Shown piece by piece: positions 15,515-25,131 of a stretch of DNA of 64,000 nucleotides; within the stretch, counting starts at the first letter, position 1, and each line of letters opens with the position of its first letter. The notes under the pieces were generated by a model, which saw nothing but the letters and a program-made list of their open reading frames with translations, ran no database searches and was not told the origin of the DNA. A program made the position numbers and the translations under genes. The DNA is from Marinomonas ostreistagni (GTDB lineage Bacteria; Pseudomonadota; Gammaproteobacteria; Pseudomonadales; Marinomonadaceae), in NCBI RefSeq assembly GCF_016888445.1, contig NZ_JAFEKF010000002.1:744001-808000 (forward strand), written 5' to 3'.

Positions 15515-17431
15515 TTAGACTAGATCGTCGAAGTCGTTACTGACGTTTAGATCAACTGCCATATCATAGCCAGGTAGCTTGATCTGGCTATCGCTAATGT
15601 CCAATTCTTCGCCGCCTAATACATTGAAGCCAAAGCGATAAATCGGTTCGATTTCGCCGCGAATCATGGCCTCATTGTAGGCTTGCGATGCTTTCTTAAC
15701 CGCTGCGTTCTTTTCTTGGTAAGCGGCGAGTTGCTCTGCGCTGTAACGCTTCGCCAGCATATCCATCGCTTTGTGAGGGGCTAACAAGATCGCAGTGGCA
15801 TTGTTGCCGCCAAAGCCTTTGGAGTTTAGCAGTGCCGCATCAAAGTGCTCTTTACCGTATTCTTCGTGCTTAAGTTGGAACTTAAGACCATCGGTGTAGA
15901 CGTCATCCGCCACAGCACTTGAGGTCACGATACCTGGCAAAATGCCATGTTCCCAGACACCAAGTGATAAGTGAAGCTGGTCGCCACCGGCGGTACCTTG
16001 AGAGTGGCCAAGATACGCTTTCATCGCAGTGACCGGCATGGCCTCAGCACCAAAGCTGGTGGCGGCTTGGCTTAATACATGTGATTCGGTGACACGGTTT
16101 TGCGGCGTACTGGTACCGTGCGCTTGGATAAAGGTGCGCTCGGTTAAGCCGTCACGGCCAACGATGTTTTCTAAGTAAGCCATCGCTTTACTAAGCGTTA
16201 GGTAGTTACCTACACCCGGTGCAGAAATGGACTTTTTGTAACCATCGGCAAACGCGTACACCATTGGGATAGCGCCGTGAATCGTCGCGCCCAACTCAAT
16301 CGCTAGTTCATCATCCATTAGCAAGGTCCACTGGCTGGATTCACCAATAGTGAAGCCGCAGTTTTGGCCAAATGGGCGACAGCTGCGTGTGTGGTCTGGC
16401 TCTTTTTGGTTTTCTAGCATGTCCAATGCCAGCAAAGCGGTATCTTCTGCTAGGGCACCCATGGTGCGGAAACCTTCGATGATCTCAGGTGTGATCGGCG
16501 CATCACTGCCGCCAACCATCGCTACGCGAATCTTACCGGTTTTGATACCTTCAACTGCACGTTCAAGGTTAAAGAAGTAAGTGGCACAGGCACCAATCGA
16601 GGTGCCAACATTACCTACCGAGCCTAATACGTAAGCGTTGACGAAGTCCGCAGGCATTTGTGCGTAACCAAGCGGTAAGTGTTTTGAGGTGGTGCGTTTG
16701 CCCATTAGAGCTGATTTGAGCATGCCGCCAAACCCTAGGTCGTCCATCTGGCCGATGGAGTTGGCCGCGTAAACTGCTACTTGGTCTGGCGCGACTTGAT
16801 TGCGCACATAATCCCAATCTAGGCCACTACTTAAAATCGCATCAGAGGCGCCGTATACCGTCATTTGTAAACCGCGCGGGTGGTTGCGACTTTGGTATAG
16901 TTTGGACGGATCAAAACCTGTCGGTAGCTGGCCGGCCGCTTTGACTGATAAAGACTTAGTGTCTTTGATAAAGGTCTCAAGCGTACCATCAACAGTGATT
17001 TCGCTGTGTGTCTTCGACACTTCTTTCACTTGCCAGTTAGTTGGGATGTTGTCTGGCAAAGAGCGAGTTTTAACACTGAAGCTAAGCTTTTCGCCTTCAT
17101 TGACAGGTGATAGCGCTGAGCTTTTGTGAATCACGACATTGTCGACGTCAAACAAACTTGGGTGAATGCGGCGAATAAGTGTGCGCGCTAGAATCTCTTC
17201 ACCAAAGGTGTCGATCAATGTTTCAGCATCCAGTGCTTCACCATCGGCTGTAAGCCACTGGCCATTTTGGTATTCAGCGATATTGGTAATCGTGGCGAGG
17301 TCTAGTAAAACCTCCTGCTGAATGGCATTGGGAAGTAGATCAAAGATGATTCGGCGATATGCTTGATGGAAAGATGTACGTCCAGCCGAATTGATTCCGC
17401 CAAAGCCAACAATAACAGGTAAACGGGCCAA
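15515..17431 (-). CDS. fabY: Long beta-ketoacyl-ACP synthase, FabY type
   Basis: A 638-aa condensing enzyme, far longer than FabB/FabF (about 410 aa) but close to the 634-aa FabY of Pseudomonas aeruginosa. FabY starts fatty-acid synthesis by condensing acetyl-CoA with malonyl-ACP, in place of FabH. The catalytic triad is intact: Cys282 in GACATYFF, His438 in AHGTST and His476 in LGHSQGTAGG, with Lys471 upstream. The N-terminal 200 residues are the family-specific extension. It stands alone, not in a fab cluster, as in Pseudomonas. Whether this organism also has FabH cannot be seen here. Confidence 0.85.
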   Translation of the reverse strand: MARLPVIVGFGGINSAGRTSFHQAYRRIIFDLLPNAIQQEVLLDLATITNIAEYQNGQWLTADGEALDAETLIDTFGEEILARTLIRRIHPSLFDVDNVVIHKSSALSPVNEGEKLSFSVKTRSLPDNIPTNWQVKEVSKTHSEITVDGTLETFIKDTKSLSVKAAGQLPTGFDPSKLYQSRNHPRGLQMTVYGASDAILSSGLDWDYVRNQVAPDQVAVYAANSIGQMDDLGFGGMLKSALMGKRTTSKHLPLGYAQMPADFVNAYVLGSVGNVGTSIGACATYFFNLERAVEGIKTGKIRVAMVGGSDAPITPEIIEGFRTMGALAEDTALLALDMLENQKEPDHTRSCRPFGQNCGFTIGESSQWTLLMDDELAIELGATIHGAIPMVYAFADGYKKSISAPGVGNYLTLSKAMAYLENIVGRDGLTERTFIQAHGTSTPQNRVTESHVLSQAATSFGAEAMPVTAMKAYLGHSQGTAGGDQLHLSLGVWEHGILPGIVTSSAVADDVYTDGLKFQLKHEEYGKEHFDAALLNSKGFGGNNATAILLAPHKAMDMLAKRYSAEQLAAYQEKNAAVKKASQAYNEAMIRGEIEPIYRFGFNVLGGEELDISDSQIKLPGYDMAVDLNVSNDFDDLV

Positions 17432-17583
17432 AGGAATGTCCTCGATTTTATAATTTGGGTACTAACGAGCGTTATTGTAAAGGATGGGGCCAATAGACCG
17501 CCACCCTGTTACAGCGCTAATTTCTGAGTAAAACATGTTGACCGCGTCACTGAACAGAAAAGTGCACGGAATTCGACTAATGT

Positions 17584-18495
17584 TTACTCGTTGTAATGAG
17601 TCGTGTCATCGCCATGTAGGTTGAAACGCCACAGTTCGTTGTAGTCGATCAAGCTACCGATCTCATCAATGTAATCTTGGCCGCGTTGTGAGTAATGCTC
17701 AAGGCCATGTACTAAGGCTAAACCAGTAATGGTTTTGTTTTGCTCACGCAGCTTGGCGCGGATCGCACGCAACTCTTTATAGGCTGAGTTGCTGTTTAGG
17801 TTATCTATGTAGGCAAACACAGATTCACGTGCATCACTGAATTTTTTCACTTCGTGATCTTGTGCTTCACCACGGGCGTTGGGCACTAAACCACAGCCTT
17901 TACGGAAGCACCATTGGCCGAAGTAGTTGTTGCCCTCTACAGCAAAGCGCGAGGTGCCCCAAGCCGATTCATTGGCTGCTTGGGCCAATACCAAAGACGT
18001 TGGAATGATGTCGACGTATTTTAGTAAGGCGGCGATGTCTTCGTGGGTATAGACACCCACTTTGCGCAAATTGTGAATCTTACGCAAAGCAGCCAGCCAC
18101 GTTTTTTCTTCCCGTGTTGGCGGCTCTGGGTTTTCGAGGATCTTGATGAGGCGCTCACGGTCTTTAAGCAACAGCGCGTTCTTTTCATTAGCAAATGGGA
18201 TCAAAAACTCGAAGAAAGCATCTTTACGCGTTTGTACGTCTTCAATCGCAGCAAAGTCTGGTTTATTCGGATCGATCGGATGGCTTTGGAAGTACTCACG
18301 TTCTTCTTTTGTCGCATCGGTGCTGCTTTTAGCGGTGTCAGATTTAGCCGGCTGTTTCGCCTTCGATTCGGCTTTTTCTACGGCTTGTTCTGTTGTGTCT
18401 GAGTCTGTTGCCGGAGTCGTGCTCTGAGGCTCAATTTTTAACCACAGAATGACAATCACTATACTCGAGATAACCCAAAGTAACTTACGTTCCAT
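17584..18495 (-). CDS. Bax-like glucosaminidase family protein, membrane anchored
   Basis: A 303-aa protein with an N-terminal signal anchor (residues 5-19), a low-complexity Ala/Lys/Thr/Ser linker to about residue 65, and a glucosaminidase-type domain. The latter has ANESAWGTSRFA, carrying the likely catalytic Glu, followed by NNYFGQWCF. The arrangement matches Bax/FlgJ-like peptidoglycan hydrolases facing the periplasm. The C-terminal EHYSQRGQDYIDEI is typical of Bax. It is probably involved in cell-wall cleavage. No partner gene is adjacent; fabY lies 150 bases downstream in the same orientation. Confidence 0.8.
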   Translation of the reverse strand: MERKLLWVISSIVIVILWLKIEPQSTTPATDSDTTEQAVEKAESKAKQPAKSDTAKSSTDATKEEREYFQSHPIDPNKPDFAAIEDVQTRKDAFFEFLIPFANEKNALLLKDRERLIKILENPEPPTREEKTWLAALRKIHNLRKVGVYTHEDIAALLKYVDIIPTSLVLAQAANESAWGTSRFAVEGNNYFGQWCFRKGCGLVPNARGEAQDHEVKKFSDARESVFAYIDNLNSNSAYKELRAIRAKLREQNKTITGLALVHGLEHYSQRGQDYIDEIGSLIDYNELWRFNLHGDDTTHYNE

Positions 18496-18668
18496 ACTTA
18501 ACCATCATTTTATTAGCGCGTTTTATAAACAAAACGAGCAACAGAAGGGCCTGATGCTCGCTTGTAGAGTTCAATATATAAGCAGCGTATTATCCGAAAA
18601 AAAAGGTTACTTTAATAGTCGCGAGTGTGGCTATCGTCAAAAAGTACTAAATTTTCCCTAAATAACTG

Positions 18669-19649
18669 CTAAATATCATTCCGAAATAAGGTCGTAGGCC
18701 CTTTTGGTACGACTCTTGTCGGGTTAATTGTGTCGTGGCTGTAATAGTAGTGTTCTTTAATATGGTCGAAGTTTACCGTTTTTGCCACGTTTTCCATATC
18801 GTACAGGCGTTTTAGGTAGGCGTTTAGGTTAGGGTAATCGATGATGCGCTTCAGGTTGCACTTGAAGTGGCCAAAGTATACTGGGTCAAACCGCACTAGC
18901 GTGGTGAATAGGCGCCAGTCTGCTTCGGTTACCTGATTGCCCACAAGATATTGTTGTTGCTCAAGGCGTTGTTCTAAGAAGTCTAAGCTCTCAAACAATG
19001 GCGCAACCGCTTCTTCATAGGCCTCTTGGGTCGTAGCAAAGCCTGATTTATAAACGCCGTTATTAACAGTGTCGTAAACTCGTTCGTTAATAGCGTCAAT
19101 CTCTTGTCGCAACTCAGTCGGATAAAAATCTTGATGGTTGCCAGTTAAGTCATTAAACGCGACGTTGAACATACGGATGATCTCGGCCGACTCGTTAGAG
19201 ACAATGGTTTGTGTGTATTTGTCCCATAAAATCGGCACGGTGACACGACCAGAGTAGTTGGCATCCGCTTTGGTGTAGAGTTGGTAGGCATAATCAAAGC
19301 CATAAAGTGGATCGCCGGCAGGCACTTCAGCATCTTCAAAGCGTGTTTCTGATTTGAATTCCCAGCCATTTTCTAGCATGTGCGGGTGCACGCAGCTAAC
19401 GCTAATGTGCTCGCTAAGTTGCTTTAGTTGGCGCATAACAAGCGTGCGATGCGCCCATGGGCAGGCTAAGGAAACATAGAGGTGGTAGCGCCCAGATTCG
19501 GCGGGGAAGTGTTGTGCATTGTCAGCATCGTATTCACTTGGGGCGACTAGCCAGTTACGAAATTGTGATTGCGAACGTACGAATTTACCTTTGGTCGATT
19601 CGGTGTCGTACCATTGGTCGTGCCATTTTCCATCAATTAATAAGCCCAT
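18669..19649 (-). CDS. yqjG: Glutathionyl-hydroquinone reductase (YqjG/EcmB type)
   Basis: A 326-aa Xi-class glutathione transferase relative that uses glutathione to reduce glutathionyl-hydroquinones. The thioredoxin-fold active-site motif SLACPWAHRT places the catalytic cysteine at residue 63, the same number as in E. coli YqjG. The all-helical C-terminal domain contains TEADWRLFTTLVRFDPVYFGHFKCN, a hallmark of the family. It lies divergent from a GGDEF gene and 170 bases upstream of the Bax-like gene. It is a cytoplasmic enzyme and no operon partner is evident. Confidence 0.9.
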   Translation of the reverse strand: MGLLIDGKWHDQWYDTESTKGKFVRSQSQFRNWLVAPSEYDADNAQHFPAESGRYHLYVSLACPWAHRTLVMRQLKQLSEHISVSCVHPHMLENGWEFKSETRFEDAEVPAGDPLYGFDYAYQLYTKADANYSGRVTVPILWDKYTQTIVSNESAEIIRMFNVAFNDLTGNHQDFYPTELRQEIDAINERVYDTVNNGVYKSGFATTQEAYEEAVAPLFESLDFLEQRLEQQQYLVGNQVTEADWRLFTTLVRFDPVYFGHFKCNLKRIIDYPNLNAYLKRLYDMENVAKTVNFDHIKEHYYYSHDTINPTRVVPKGPTTLFRNDI

Positions 19650-19754
19650 AACTACCTCAATGTTGATTTAAGCCCCCAATTATTAATGAAAATTACTTCA
19701 TTTAGGGGCAAGATATTGATTTTATATAATCGAATGAATCGATAGGTTAGGTAA

Positions 19755-20903
19755 ATGCCTCAGAGAGTGACCTCACTTTTTATTCCTCTTTTTATATTAT
19801 TGGGGAGTTTGCTAGCGGGTGTGTATACCCAGCAATTGCCCAATTTGGCGTTGGCTTTACTGCCATGGCTACCTTATATATTAGTCGTTGTCATGGCGCT
19901 GATGGCTTGGCACTTCAATCGCGGGAAGGTGTTGTTGGCTGGATTGCTGATTCTGACGCCGGCGTTTTTCCCTTATATACAAAACGATAGTCTGCCGAGT
20001 AGTGCCACCACGGTTACGGCACTCGGGCTTGGGTTGTTGCTGTTGCTGCGTGAGCGCGGCTTCTTTAATCGCTATGTGTTTAATCGTTTTTTATTTCTCG
20101 CCATGCTGCTCATGTGGAGTTTCGCATATGAGAAACAGTGGGTGCATTTTAAGTTTTTAGCCTTTGCTGTGCCGCTGATAGACATGCCACTGTCTACTTT
20201 ACTCTGCTGGGCGGTGGTGGTTTTGGCGCTTGGATTGTGTCTTTATATCTGGTGGCGCGCCAATGACGCCTTTTCCTCAGCCGTTTTGGTGAGCCTGCTA
20301 ACATTGCTGTTACTTGAAGTATTAACCCTTAATCGCCTCCAAGAGTCGGCCTTGCGCAGTGCACAAATATTAATTTGGATCTGGTTTTTCGTGGCAGAGA
20401 GTCATCGTATGGCCTATCGCGATGAATTGACCCAGTTGCCCAGCCGACGTGCCTTAAACGAAGCATTGCAAGCGTTGCCTAGGCATTACGCGATTGCCAT
20501 GCTGGATGTGGATCATTTTAAGAAATTTAACGATTCTTATGGTCATGACAAAGGGGATGAAGTGCTGCAAAAAGTAGCCGAAGTCTTACAGCAATTTAAT
20601 GGTTATGCGGCGGTGTTTCGTTATGGTGGCGAAGAATTTACCTTGTTATTCAAAGGTCGTCATTTGGAGCAAGCCGGCGAGGTATTAGAGCAGGTGCGTG
20701 AGCAGATCAGTGCTCAGCAACTGGATGTCTCGACAGACAAAAAAACCAAGCACGTCAGTGTCTCAGCAAGCCTTGGCTTGGCCCACGCCCAGCCGAATGA
20801 GTGGCCGGATGAAGTGATAAAGCGGGCGGATGAGGCGTTGTACAAGGCTAAGCGTAAAGGGCGTAATTGTATCGTCACGGCGCGCTCGCCTAACAAAACT
20901 TAA
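19755..20903 (+). CDS. Membrane-bound diguanylate cyclase (GGDEF)
   Basis: A 382-aa protein with about eight membrane helices in residues 8-215, then a cytoplasmic GGDEF domain (about 220-380) that would make cyclic di-GMP from GTP. The active loop reads RYGGEEF and the metal site MLDVDHFKKFNDSYGH is intact, so activity is expected. The RxxD inhibitory site normally five residues before the loop is absent, so product inhibition at that site is unlikely. The membrane region has no named sensor domain. It stands alone, with a terminator 178 bases downstream at 21081. Possible targets include motility, encoded later in the window. Confidence 0.85.
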   Translation: MPQRVTSLFIPLFILLGSLLAGVYTQQLPNLALALLPWLPYILVVVMALMAWHFNRGKVLLAGLLILTPAFFPYIQNDSLPSSATTVTALGLGLLLLLRERGFFNRYVFNRFLFLAMLLMWSFAYEKQWVHFKFLAFAVPLIDMPLSTLLCWAVVVLALGLCLYIWWRANDAFSSAVLVSLLTLLLLEVLTLNRLQESALRSAQILIWIWFFVAESHRMAYRDELTQLPSRRALNEALQALPRHYAIAMLDVDHFKKFNDSYGHDKGDEVLQKVAEVLQQFNGYAAVFRYGGEEFTLLFKGRHLEQAGEVLEQVREQISAQQLDVSTDKKTKHVSVSASLGLAHAQPNEWPDEVIKRADEALYKAKRKGRNCIVTARSPNKT

Positions 20904-21080
20904 ACACTTGGTTAACTTACGTTGCCTTTTAAGTGCTTTTTGGGTAATCTGACCAAATGTTCAGATTTTTACTGCGGCTATCGCACATCTAAATTGTCGT
21001 GCCTGACGATAAACTGAGCCAACGTGGTACAGCAGCACTAAATAGGCGTATGCCTAACGCCTAACTGTTGTAAGGGGAAC

Positions 21081-21106
21081 GGGGAGCTTTTGCTCCCCAT
21101 TTTTTA
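21081..21106 (+). terminator. Strong terminator before the tetR gene
   Basis: GGGGAGC, TTTT loop, GCTCCCC, then a T-rich tail. It lies 178 bases beyond the GGDEF stop. The stretch between (20904-21080) has small inverted repeats such as TAGGC/GCCTA near 21045 and could belong to a long 3' end or a small RNA. Confidence 0.88.
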
Positions 21107-21166
21107 TGATGTGAATTACAACGCTTTGCCCCTATAATTCTTCTTTTGCCAATCCGTTCTAACTAA

Positions 21167-21823
21167 ATGGAAGTCGTTGTGACCGAACCGAAGAAACGTA
21201 ATAAAGATCAGCTTAAAAGTCATATTCGTGCGCAAAATCAAGCGCTTATCCTAGCGACTGCGGAGCGAGTATTTGCCCGCCAAGGGCTAGCCAAAACGAC
21301 CACGCAGATGATCGCTGACGAGGCAGGATTGCCAAAAGCCAATGTGCATTATTACTACCGCTCGAAGAAAGATTTATTAGAAGCTGTCTTAGAAAGCATC
21401 CTACAGCTGTGGCTCGATTCTGTGAGTCAGTTCAATGTAGAAGATGGCCCTAAAGCCAATCTAACCCGTTATATCAGCCAAAAAATCGACCAATCTCGCA
21501 TCAATCCCTGTTCGTCCAAAGTATTTGCTATGGCACTTATTGGCGAAGAGGAGTTTGTACTGGAGTTTCTACGCCGCTACTTTGTTGGGCAATTGCAAAA
21601 AGAGCGCGAAATTATCGATCAGTGGGTTGCAGAGGGCTTAATGAAGCCAGTCTCGGTAGAGCACCTTTTCATCAGTATGTGGGCGTTGACACAAACCTAT
21701 GCGGACTTTGATGCGCAGGTAAAAATTCTGCTACAAAAAGACGAGCTAAGCGAAGCGGACTTTGACGAAGCCAAGCAGTTTGTGACGCGTATGATTCTCG
21801 GCACATGTGGTATTGAGGCTTAA
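21167..21823 (+). CDS. TetR family regulator with RutR/YcdC-like C-terminal domain
   Basis: A 218-aa repressor-type protein. The helix-turn-helix (about residues 20-75) contains TTTQMIADEAGLPKANVHYYYRSKKDLL, and the rest resembles the C-terminal domain of RutR (WALTQTYADFDAQV near residue 178). The ligand is unknown. The called ATG has no ribosome site; an in-frame GTG at 21179 follows GGAAG and is a credible alternative start, four residues shorter. A TATAAT lies at 21133-21138. The gene is two bases from a LysE-type exporter, so it may control that export gene. Confidence 0.82.
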   Translation: MEVVVTEPKKRNKDQLKSHIRAQNQALILATAERVFARQGLAKTTTQMIADEAGLPKANVHYYYRSKKDLLEAVLESILQLWLDSVSQFNVEDGPKANLTRYISQKIDQSRINPCSSKVFAMALIGEEEFVLEFLRRYFVGQLQKEREIIDQWVAEGLMKPVSVEHLFISMWALTQTYADFDAQVKILLQKDELSEADFDEAKQFVTRMILGTCGIEA

Positions 21824-21825
21824 TC

Positions 21826-22443
21826 ATGACCATTGAAAGTGCGATCACCTTTTTTATCGCTATCTTTGTGTTTGGCATTACGCCAGGCCCTGGCACCTTT
21901 GCAGTATTGGCCAAAAGCTTGTCACAGGGTGTTTTAAGAACCTTGCCTCTTTCTATGGGTATGGCGTGCGGTGATATCGCTTATTTGGTGATGGCGTGCT
22001 TTGGCTTAGCGACCATTGCTGAGCAATGGGAAACCTTGTTTATCGCCATTCGCTACGTTGGCGCGGCGTATCTTTTGTATTTAGGGCTGAAAATGTGGAC
22101 GGCGCCAGTGACGTCTCTTGATGAAGCCCCTAATCAGTCACGTAAGCAAGGTATGGCGGCTGCGGTGCAGGGCTTTTTAATCTCTTCTTCGAATCCTAAG
22201 GTGATTTTGTTTTACATCGCCTTTTTACCTACCTTTATGGACGTTACGGTGCTGTCTGGTACCGATGTGGCAAAAGCCTCTGTATTGGCCTTTGTCGCCT
22301 TAATGATTGCTTTGACCACCGTCTCATTGGGCGCTGCCCAAGCACGTCGCTACATGACGTCGGTACGGGCTATGCAGCGCTTAAATCGCAGTGCTGGTGG
22401 CTTAATGATGGGCGCAGGTGCCTATTTGGTTGCGCGCGGTTAA
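21826..22443 (+). CDS. LysE/RhtB family exporter
   Basis: A 205-aa inner-membrane protein with about six helices and the family opening FGITPGPGTFAVLAKSLSQG. It also has the GAAYLLYLGLKMW and SSNPKVILFYIAFLP segments of LysE/RhtB amino-acid exporters. It would efflux an amino acid or related compound, but the substrate cannot be told. It begins two bases after the TetR stop, so the pair forms a regulator-exporter operon. Confidence 0.85.
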   Translation: MTIESAITFFIAIFVFGITPGPGTFAVLAKSLSQGVLRTLPLSMGMACGDIAYLVMACFGLATIAEQWETLFIAIRYVGAAYLLYLGLKMWTAPVTSLDEAPNQSRKQGMAAAVQGFLISSSNPKVILFYIAFLPTFMDVTVLSGTDVAKASVLAFVALMIALTTVSLGAAQARRYMTSVRAMQRLNRSAGGLMMGAGAYLVARG

Positions 22444-22571
22444 CTGCAAAAAAGGTGAAGTAAACAAGCACCTAGGGGTGGTTGGATTGTATTTCTGCTA
22501 ACTGACACTACATACTCTTTATATTCCAATATTGATCGCATGCTGATCATAATTTGCAGAGAAGAGACTTT

Positions 22572-25004
22572 ATGAGTGACGATGAAAAATATCTAGACCA
22601 ATCTCAAGGTGATGTTGTCGACGCGGAAGAAGTGTCCATCAGTGACCCGCGTGCCCTAGCGCTGCCGGATGATGTGTTACCCGATACCCTCTATATTTTA
22701 CCAGTCTCAAGTCGCCCCTTTTTTCCAGCACAGGTACAGCCTGTTATGGTCGACGCTGACCCTTGGGAAGAGACCCTAGAGAGCATTTCAGATCAGCAAC
22801 AAGCCGTTGTTGGTTTGGTCTATGCGGAAAAGGTAGGCTCTGGTGCTCCTAAGGTTGATTCCTTCTATGAGCTTGGCTGTGTGGCGCGCATTCACCGCGC
22901 TGAGAAACAAGACGATAAAGTAACTTTTTTGGCGCAAGGCCTTAAGCGCATTCAAGTGGTTGAGTGGTTAAGTGAAGAAGCGCCTTACCTAGCGCGTGTG
23001 CGTTATATCACTGATACGACGGTAAAAGATGATGAGGCCAAGGCTTACTCCATTGCCATCTTAGACGCCATCAAAGAGCTGATTCGTCTGAATCCTCTCT
23101 TTAGCGAAGATTTGCGTCAGTATCTAGGGCGCTTCTCGTTTAATGAACCAGGTTTGCTGGCCGACTTTGCGGCTTCGATTACCTCGGCTGAGCCGCAAGA
23201 ATTGTACGATGTGTTGGCAACACTCAAAGTGTCACCACGTCTTAATGCATCACTGACGCTACTACGTAAAGAGCTAGAGATTGCTCGATTGCAGAATGAA
23301 ATCAGCTCGGAAGTAAACGAAAAGATCAGCAAGCATCAGCGTGAGTTTTTCTTGAAAGAGCAGCTCAAAGTCATTCAAAAAGAATTGGGCATCTCGAAAG
23401 ACGACCGCACTACCGATGTGGAAACCTTCCAAGAGCGTTTGCAGGGCAAAACCATTCCTGAGGCCGCCCAGCATAAAATCGATGAAGAGATGCATAAGTT
23501 GAGCATCTTAGAAGCGGGCTCGCCAGAATACGGTGTTACGCGTAACTATTTAGATTGGGCGACGTCCTTACCTTGGGGAGTGCACTCAGAAGATAACTTG
23601 GACATCAACGTGGCCCGCGATGTGCTCGGTTCGCACCATGCGGGGCTTGGCGATGTAAAAGATCGTATTATCGAGTTCTTGGCGCTGGGGGCCCATCGCC
23701 AAGAAATGGGCGGCTCGATCTTGCTTTTGGTGGGGCCACCAGGGGTAGGTAAAACGTCGATTGGTAAGTCGGTCGCCGAGGCGCTTAACCGTGAGTTCTA
23801 TCGCTTTAGTTTAGGTGGTATGCGCGATGAGTCTGAGATCAAAGGCCACCGTCGCACTTACATCGGCGCGATGCCGGGTAAATTTGTGCAGGCCCTTAAA
23901 GATGTGCAGGTGGAAAACCCTGTGATCATGCTCGATGAGATCGACAAGATTGGCTCGTCGTTCCAAGGGGATCCAGCCTCTGCGTTACTTGAAGCGCTAG
24001 ACCCTGAGCAAAACAGTGAGTTTTTAGACCATTACCTTGATATGCGCGTGGACTTATCTAAAACGCTGTTTGTCTGTACTGCAAACCAGCTGGATACCAT
24101 CCCAGCGCCGTTGCTTGATCGTATGGATGTGATTCGCCTGTCAGGTTATATCGCTGAAGAGAAACTCGCTATCGCCAAGCAACATCTATGGCCTAACTTG
24201 TTGAAGAAAAACAAGTTGCTGAAAAAACAGTTGAACATTACTGATGCCGCACTGAAGTACATCATCGAGTCTTATGCCCGTGAGGCGGGCGTGCGCGGGC
24301 TTGATAAGTTGTTGCAGAAGATTCTGCGCAAAAGTGTCGTGGAATTGATGACAGGCGAGAAAGAAAGCATCAATGTCGGCGTCAAAGATGTGGAAACCTT
24401 GCTGGGAATGCCGTACTTCCGCTCAGAGAAGACGTTGCGCGGCGTAGGCGTGGTGACAGGTCTGGCTTGGACGTCTATGGGTGGCGCTACCTTGCCCGTT
24501 GAAGCCAATCGCGTACACGAGCTAAGCCGTGGCTTGAAGCTGACGGGTAAGCTGGGCGATGTGATGAAAGAGTCGGCCGAGATCGCTTACTCTTATGTGC
24601 TGTCACACACTAAGAGCTATCAGAAAAACGCTGAGTTCTTCGATAAGTGTATGGTGCATTTGCACGTGCCCGAAGGGGCGACGCCCAAAGATGGTCCAAG
24701 TGCCGGTATTACCATGGCCACAGCCTTGATGTCGTTGGCCAAAGGTGAGCCAGTGCAGCGCCCTATGGCCATGACTGGCGAATTGACGCTCACGGGGCAA
24801 GTGCTGGCGGTAGGCGGTATTCGCGAAAAAATCATTGCCGCTAAGCGCAGTAAGATCAATGAGGTGATTTTGCCTGAGGCGAACCGTCGTGATTTTGATG
24901 AGTTGCCAGACTCGGTTAAAGCGGATATGACGGTGCATTTCGCCGAGCGCTACGCCGATGTCGAGAAGATTGTGTTCGCCAAGTCGGATCGCGGTATTCA
25001 CTAA
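22572..25004 (+). CDS. lon: ATP-dependent protease Lon
   Basis: An 810-aa cytoplasmic AAA+ serine protease that degrades misfolded and short-lived regulatory proteins. The N-terminal substrate-binding domain starts at about residue 38. The ATPase has Walker A GPPGVGKTS (388-396) and Walker B VIMLDEIDKI. The C-terminal protease domain carries the Ser710 (GPSAG) and Lys753 (REK) dyad. ATG 22572 follows an AGAAGAGA ribosome site; an upstream in-frame TTG at 22554 is rejected. No clear heat-shock promoter was recognised upstream. It is monocistronic, with a terminator before the MATE gene. The N-terminal 35 residues are an acidic extension relative to short Lon proteins. Confidence 0.95.
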   Translation: MSDDEKYLDQSQGDVVDAEEVSISDPRALALPDDVLPDTLYILPVSSRPFFPAQVQPVMVDADPWEETLESISDQQQAVVGLVYAEKVGSGAPKVDSFYELGCVARIHRAEKQDDKVTFLAQGLKRIQVVEWLSEEAPYLARVRYITDTTVKDDEAKAYSIAILDAIKELIRLNPLFSEDLRQYLGRFSFNEPGLLADFAASITSAEPQELYDVLATLKVSPRLNASLTLLRKELEIARLQNEISSEVNEKISKHQREFFLKEQLKVIQKELGISKDDRTTDVETFQERLQGKTIPEAAQHKIDEEMHKLSILEAGSPEYGVTRNYLDWATSLPWGVHSEDNLDINVARDVLGSHHAGLGDVKDRIIEFLALGAHRQEMGGSILLLVGPPGVGKTSIGKSVAEALNREFYRFSLGGMRDESEIKGHRRTYIGAMPGKFVQALKDVQVENPVIMLDEIDKIGSSFQGDPASALLEALDPEQNSEFLDHYLDMRVDLSKTLFVCTANQLDTIPAPLLDRMDVIRLSGYIAEEKLAIAKQHLWPNLLKKNKLLKKQLNITDAALKYIIESYAREAGVRGLDKLLQKILRKSVVELMTGEKESINVGVKDVETLLGMPYFRSEKTLRGVGVVTGLAWTSMGGATLPVEANRVHELSRGLKLTGKLGDVMKESAEIAYSYVLSHTKSYQKNAEFFDKCMVHLHVPEGATPKDGPSAGITMATALMSLAKGEPVQRPMAMTGELTLTGQVLAVGGIREKIIAAKRSKINEVILPEANRRDFDELPDSVKADMTVHFAERYADVEKIVFAKSDRGIH

Positions 25005-25056
25005 TATGTCCACAATAGAGCGTTCTATCGCTTGAGGATACGTGCGACAATAAACA

Positions 25057-25089
25057 GCCGAGTGAGCCAAAAGCTTGCTCGGCTTTTTT
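25057..25089 (+). terminator. Terminator of lon
   Basis: Stem GCCGAG/CTCGGC with a partly paired inner region, followed by seven T. It lies 53 bases after the lon stop. Confidence 0.85.
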
Positions 25090-25131
25090 TATCTCTGGCG
25101 CCACACGCCGCATTGGTTTTCGAGGGGTTTC

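Noticed and set aside
24603..25070. 155-codon ORF antisense to the lon 3' end
   Set aside because: It runs through the lon protease domain and terminator, so it is a shadow of lon.
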